A DNA stretch of 16,736 bases from an uncultured Oscillospiraceae bacterium (lineage in GTDB: Bacteria; Bacillota; Clostridia; Oscillospirales; Oscillospiraceae): NCBI GenBank assembly GCA_934636045.1, contig CAKTZP010000032.1, forward strand, positions 1 to 16,736. The letters run 5' to 3'. The notes below the pieces were generated by a model. The model did not search any database and was not told where the DNA came from. It worked only from the letters and a program-made list of their open reading frames with translations. Below, one piece after another: positions 14,130 through 16,736 of this stretch (the stretch's first letter is position 1; every line of letters starts with the position of its first letter). Both the position numbers and the translations under genes were made by a program.

Positions 14130-14995
14130 TTGTCCTCAACTAAGCTCAAAAGATATTGTCCGTATTCTGTCATTTTCAGCTCCTGCCCGATGGCGCGCAC
14201 CTGCTCGGCGGAGATGAAGCCCTTGTGCCACGCGACCTCCTCGGGGCAGGCGATATAAAGTCCCTGCCGCGACTGCACGGCCTCGACATACTGCGCCGCG
14301 TTGAGCATGCCCTCCGGCGTGCCCGTGTCGAGCCATGCCATGCCGCGCTCCATGAGCTCCACGTGGAGCCGTCCGCGGCGGAGATACGCCTCGTTCAGCG
14401 CGGTGATCTCCAGCTCGCCGCGCGCGGATGGGGTCAGGGTTTTGGCCAGCGCCACCGCGTCGCCGTCGTAGAAATACAGCCCCGGAACGGCATATTTCGA
14501 CCTTGGGCGCTGCGGCTTTTCCTCGATGGACAGGACATTGTTGTTCTCGTCGAACTCGACCACGCCGTAGGCCGTCGGGTTTTTGACCGGGTAGCCGAAG
14601 ATCGTCGCGCCCTCACGGCGCTGCGAGGCTACGTGCAGCAGATCGTCGAGATCAGAGCCGTAAAATAGATTGTCGCCCAGAATCAGGCAGCACGGCTCCC
14701 CAGCAATGAAATCCTCCGCGATCAAAAACGCGTCGGCGATGCCGCGGGCGACGTACTGGACGCCATACCGGATGTGAACGCCGAACTGGCTGCCGTCGCC
14801 GAGCAGGCGCTGATAGGCGCTCACATCTGGCGGAGCGGTGATAAGCATGATCTCATCGCAGCCGGACATCAGCAAAACGGTCAGCGGATAGTAGACCATC
14901 GGCTTGTCATAGATCGGAATCAGTGGCTTGGAGACCGCTTTGGTCATCGGGTAGAGTCTGCTGCCCTTTCCGCCGGCAAGGATAATTCCCTTCAT
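14114..14995 (-). CDS. rmlA: Glucose-1-phosphate thymidylyltransferase (RmlA)
   Basis: RmlA couples dTTP and glucose-1-phosphate to dTDP-glucose, the first step to dTDP-rhamnose and other deoxysugars for cell-surface polysaccharide. The 293-residue protein has the nucleotide-binding start LAGGKGSRLYPMTKAVSKPL (6-25), slightly different from the usual GGSGTRLYPLT, then IYDKPMVYYPL, the metal-binding LGDN (106-109) and an EEKP motif near 168. GGAGGT lies seven bases upstream of the ATG. It is 30 bases after the nucleotidyltransferase and overlaps the radical SAM gene by 16 bases. rmlB, rmlC and rmlD are not in this window. Confidence 0.95.
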   Translation of the reverse strand: MKGIILAGGKGSRLYPMTKAVSKPLIPIYDKPMVYYPLTVLLMSGCDEIMLITAPPDVSAYQRLLGDGSQFGVHIRYGVQYVARGIADAFLIAEDFIAGEPCCLILGDNLFYGSDLDDLLHVASQRREGATIFGYPVKNPTAYGVVEFDENNNVLSIEEKPQRPRSKYAVPGLYFYDGDAVALAKTLTPSARGELEITALNEAYLRRGRLHVELMERGMAWLDTGTPEGMLNAAQYVEAVQSRQGLYIACPEEVAWHKGFISAEQVRAIGQELKMTEYGQYLLSLVEDKCWKN

Positions 14996-15025
14996 CGCGC
15001 ATACCTCCGTTTTTCTTTCAATCTA

Positions 15026-16231
15026 TCACAAAACACCATATACTTGCAAGAGCTTTTTTCGCTCGCCGACGATGCGCAGCGTCTCGCGCGTCGTGTTATC
15101 TGTCGATTTTCGGACTTCCTTCCGATATTTTACGATTCGTTTTCCCCACGCCCACGGCAGCAGCCACGGGCGGCGGTCGAGCACCGGATCGCGCCGCCGC
15201 AAAGCACGCAGCGGTGGGAACAGCGCGTGCAGCGTGCCGCTCTTTGCCTCGGCCGCGCGCAGAATCAGCGGCGCGGCATGCCGGCGGCTGCCGGTTGCCG
15301 TGCCGTAAATGCCCGCGTGCAAAAGATCCTCCAGCAGCGGCGCAGGATCGACCCAGCTCGCGCGCCAGTCCGGCGAAGGCGGTACAGTAAGGCCGAGCTG
15401 TTCCTCCGCGATTGCAAAGATCGCCGCAGCAAAGCGCTCGGCGCGCTGGGCGCGGCACTGCTCCAGCAGGCGCGGCCAGTCGATCCGTTCGGCATACCGC
15501 TGCGCCCAAAGGCCGATGTCGCACACCTGCCGCACGCCAAAGCCGCCATGCAGAAAATGCTTCAGCGCGTGCAGCAGCAGATACAGCAGCTCGTCATGCG
15601 GGCAAAGCGACCACACGGCCTCGCCGCCCGGGAGCGGATATTCCACCGCTCGGGAAAACGCGTCGGCAAACGGCGCCTGCAGCTGCCGCAGCCGCTCCGG
15701 TTCGTCGGGAAAAAGCCGCTGATGCAGCTCGACATACAGCGCGCTTCCCGGCAGATACCAGCCGAGCTCGACCGCCTCGGCTTCGTCCGCAGCGGGGAGC
15801 GGTATCATTCCAAACGCTCGCAGCGCTGCACAGGCTTCGGCAAATTCTTCGTGCGGGGCATAAAGATCCTCGTCCGCGCTCGGGCGCAGCTCACCCTCGG
15901 GGTACACCGCGCGGCAAACAACACCCTTGACCACCAATGGGCGAAGCCCCTGCGCCGCCAGAAAGCGACACAGCTCCAAAAGCTTCGCCGTTTTGCGCGC
16001 CTGGGCAGCATACTGGGCCGTGCAGGCACGCTGCAGCGATATGCTCTCTGCCCAGCCCTGCGCCGCTGCGCAGGCATAGGCCGCATGCAAAACCAGCGGC
16101 TGCACCTTCTGCGCACCCGCCAGCTTCATCAGTTCCTTCCATTGCTCTGCCGAGAGCGGCAGCTCCCGCACCGTCTCCCCATGCACCGCGGCGCGCAGCG
16201 CCGCGAGCAGGCTCCGTTCCACGCAATCCAT
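15026..16231 (-). CDS. PF14907-type (NTP_transf_5) nucleotidyltransferase-fold protein
   Basis: This is a 401-residue protein. The family motif is at about 94-123: LRPLVVKGVVCRAVYPEGEL followed by RPSADEDL, a G-[S/V]-type then D-x-D pattern of a nucleotidyltransferase fold (catalytic-type acids in SADEDL). Later motifs are YVELHQRLF (about 166-174), HDELLYLLLHALKHFLHGGF and VCDIGLW. Members of this family sit in capsule and exopolysaccharide loci, often near glycosyltransferases, with unknown substrate. The start ATG 16231 follows GGGAG six bases upstream, 14 bases after the CapD-like gene. An in-frame ATG at 16333 would start inside that gene. The protein is rich in Ala and Arg, as expected at high GC. 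Confidence 0.85.
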   Translation of the reverse strand: MDCVERSLLAALRAAVHGETVRELPLSAEQWKELMKLAGAQKVQPLVLHAAYACAAAQGWAESISLQRACTAQYAAQARKTAKLLELCRFLAAQGLRPLVVKGVVCRAVYPEGELRPSADEDLYAPHEEFAEACAALRAFGMIPLPAADEAEAVELGWYLPGSALYVELHQRLFPDEPERLRQLQAPFADAFSRAVEYPLPGGEAVWSLCPHDELLYLLLHALKHFLHGGFGVRQVCDIGLWAQRYAERIDWPRLLEQCRAQRAERFAAAIFAIAEEQLGLTVPPSPDWRASWVDPAPLLEDLLHAGIYGTATGSRRHAAPLILRAAEAKSGTLHALFPPLRALRRRDPVLDRRPWLLPWAWGKRIVKYRKEVRKSTDNTTRETLRIVGERKKLLQVYGVL

Positions 16232-16245
16232 CGCAGTCTCCCGTT

Positions 16246-16736
16246 TCAAACGGCGCAAGCCGAGCGGTGGTAGCTCGTGACAATCTGTCCCACGAGCGCA
16301 AAAATATCCTCGCTGTTTGTATTGCACGCACACTCGAGCGCCTCCAGCTGGCGCAAGAAGTCCTCCTCGACCATCTCCAGCGGACGACCGATGTGAATCA
16401 GGTGGTTCTCCGTCGAGCGAAGCCCCTCCTCATCCATCAGCAGCTCCTCGTAGAGCTTTTCACCGGGACGCAGACCGGTATAGCGGATCTCAATATCCTC
16501 ATCCGGAGTAAAGCCCGACAGCCGGATCAAGTTGCGCGCCAAATCGTCGATGCGCATCGGCTCGCCCATGTCAAGAACGAAGATTTCTCCCCGATTGGCA
16601 TACGCACCTGCCTGCAGCACCAACGACACTGCCTCGGGAATGGTCATAAAATACCGGATGATGTCGCGGTGCGTCACCGTGACCGGGCCGCCCTCGGCGA
16701 TCTGCTTCTGAAACAGCGGAATTACGCTGCCGTTGC
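16246..16736 (-). CDS. CapD-type nucleotide-sugar 4,6-dehydratase, C-terminal part (runs off right edge)
   Basis: These are the last about 162 residues of a polysaccharide biosynthesis protein of the CapD/WbpM/FlaA1 family, an extended SDR enzyme that makes 4-keto-6-deoxy sugars from UDP-GlcNAc-type substrates for capsule or glycan. Seen directly: [20 protein letters not shown] at the window edge, then [40 protein letters not shown] and [19 protein letters not shown]. These are all landmark C-terminal motifs of this family. The N-terminal membrane segments and Rossmann motif lie outside the window, so the long (membrane) or short form cannot be told. Its stop is 14 bases before the nucleotidyltransferase start. 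Confidence 0.93.
   Translation of the reverse strand, partial: NGSVIPLFQKQIAEGGPVTVTHRDIIRYFMTIPEAVSLVLQAGAYANRGEIFVLDMGEPMRIDDLARNLIRLSGFTPDEDIEIRYTGLRPGEKLYEELLMDEEGLRSTENHLIHIGRPLEMVEEDFLRQLEALECACNTNSEDIFALVGQIVTSYHRSACAV

Noticed and set aside
14774..16273. Plus-strand open frame of about 500 codons opposite rmlA and the nucleotidyltransferase
   Set aside because: It is Arg/Gln/His-rich without domains and lies opposite two well-supported genes; a compositional shadow.

Overview
The window looks like a chromosomal stretch of a GC-rich, endospore-forming Bacillota, most likely a clostridial member near the Oscillospiraceae. The spore-formation genes yqfC, yqfD and ylbJ, the Firmicutes-type HPr, mutS2, recO/yqzL/era and phoH/ybeY block, and AGGAGG/GGTGAT-type ribosome binding sites point this way. 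Genus-level placement is inference. I saw no tRNA, rRNA, CRISPR array, insertion sequence or phage gene.

Layout, read along the minus strand from right to left. (1) 16736-11502 is a tightly packed block: the C-terminal end of a CapD-type nucleotide-sugar 4,6-dehydratase, a PF14907-type nucleotidyltransferase, rmlA, a TIGR03960-type radical SAM protein, its DUF2344 partner, and a 50-residue Cys protein. It ends in a bidirectional terminator at 11467-11503. Surface polysaccharide genes thus run directly, by overlap, into a putative RNA- or ribosome-linked radical SAM pair. (2) 9106-11466 is the only plus-strand block: ylbJ, a 69-residue five-cysteine protein, and an XRE/TPR regulator. It converges on the same terminator. 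(3) 9035-1382 is a long minus-strand operon starting divergently from ylbJ: yqfC, yqfD, phoH, ybeY, a GNAT acetyltransferase, era, yqzL, recO and mutS2. The first six are joined by overlaps of 4-8 bases, then short gaps follow. It mixes spore-envelope assembly (yqfC, yqfD) with ribosome and rRNA maturation (ybeY, era, probably phoH) and DNA repair (recO, mutS2). (4) 1365-975 is a self-contained HPr-like gene with a very good sigma-A promoter and a strong intrinsic terminator. (5) 946-1 is the N-terminal part of uvrC, running off the left edge.

Most of the window is well-conserved core genome and I do not see a clear new defence or biosynthetic system. The parts worth a second look are the HPr-like protein with an altered active-site loop (His15 and Ser46 kept, Arg17 and Pro18 lost), two tiny cysteine proteins flanking the XRE/TPR regulator, the dyad-symmetric divergent yqfC/ylbJ start region, the fusion of sugar-nucleotide genes to the radical SAM/DUF2344 pair, and a GNAT gene where dgkA-cdd often sits. 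Several genes too short to be picked up by length cut-offs (yqzL, the 50-residue Cys protein) are included, and several starts were moved to fit ribosome binding sites.
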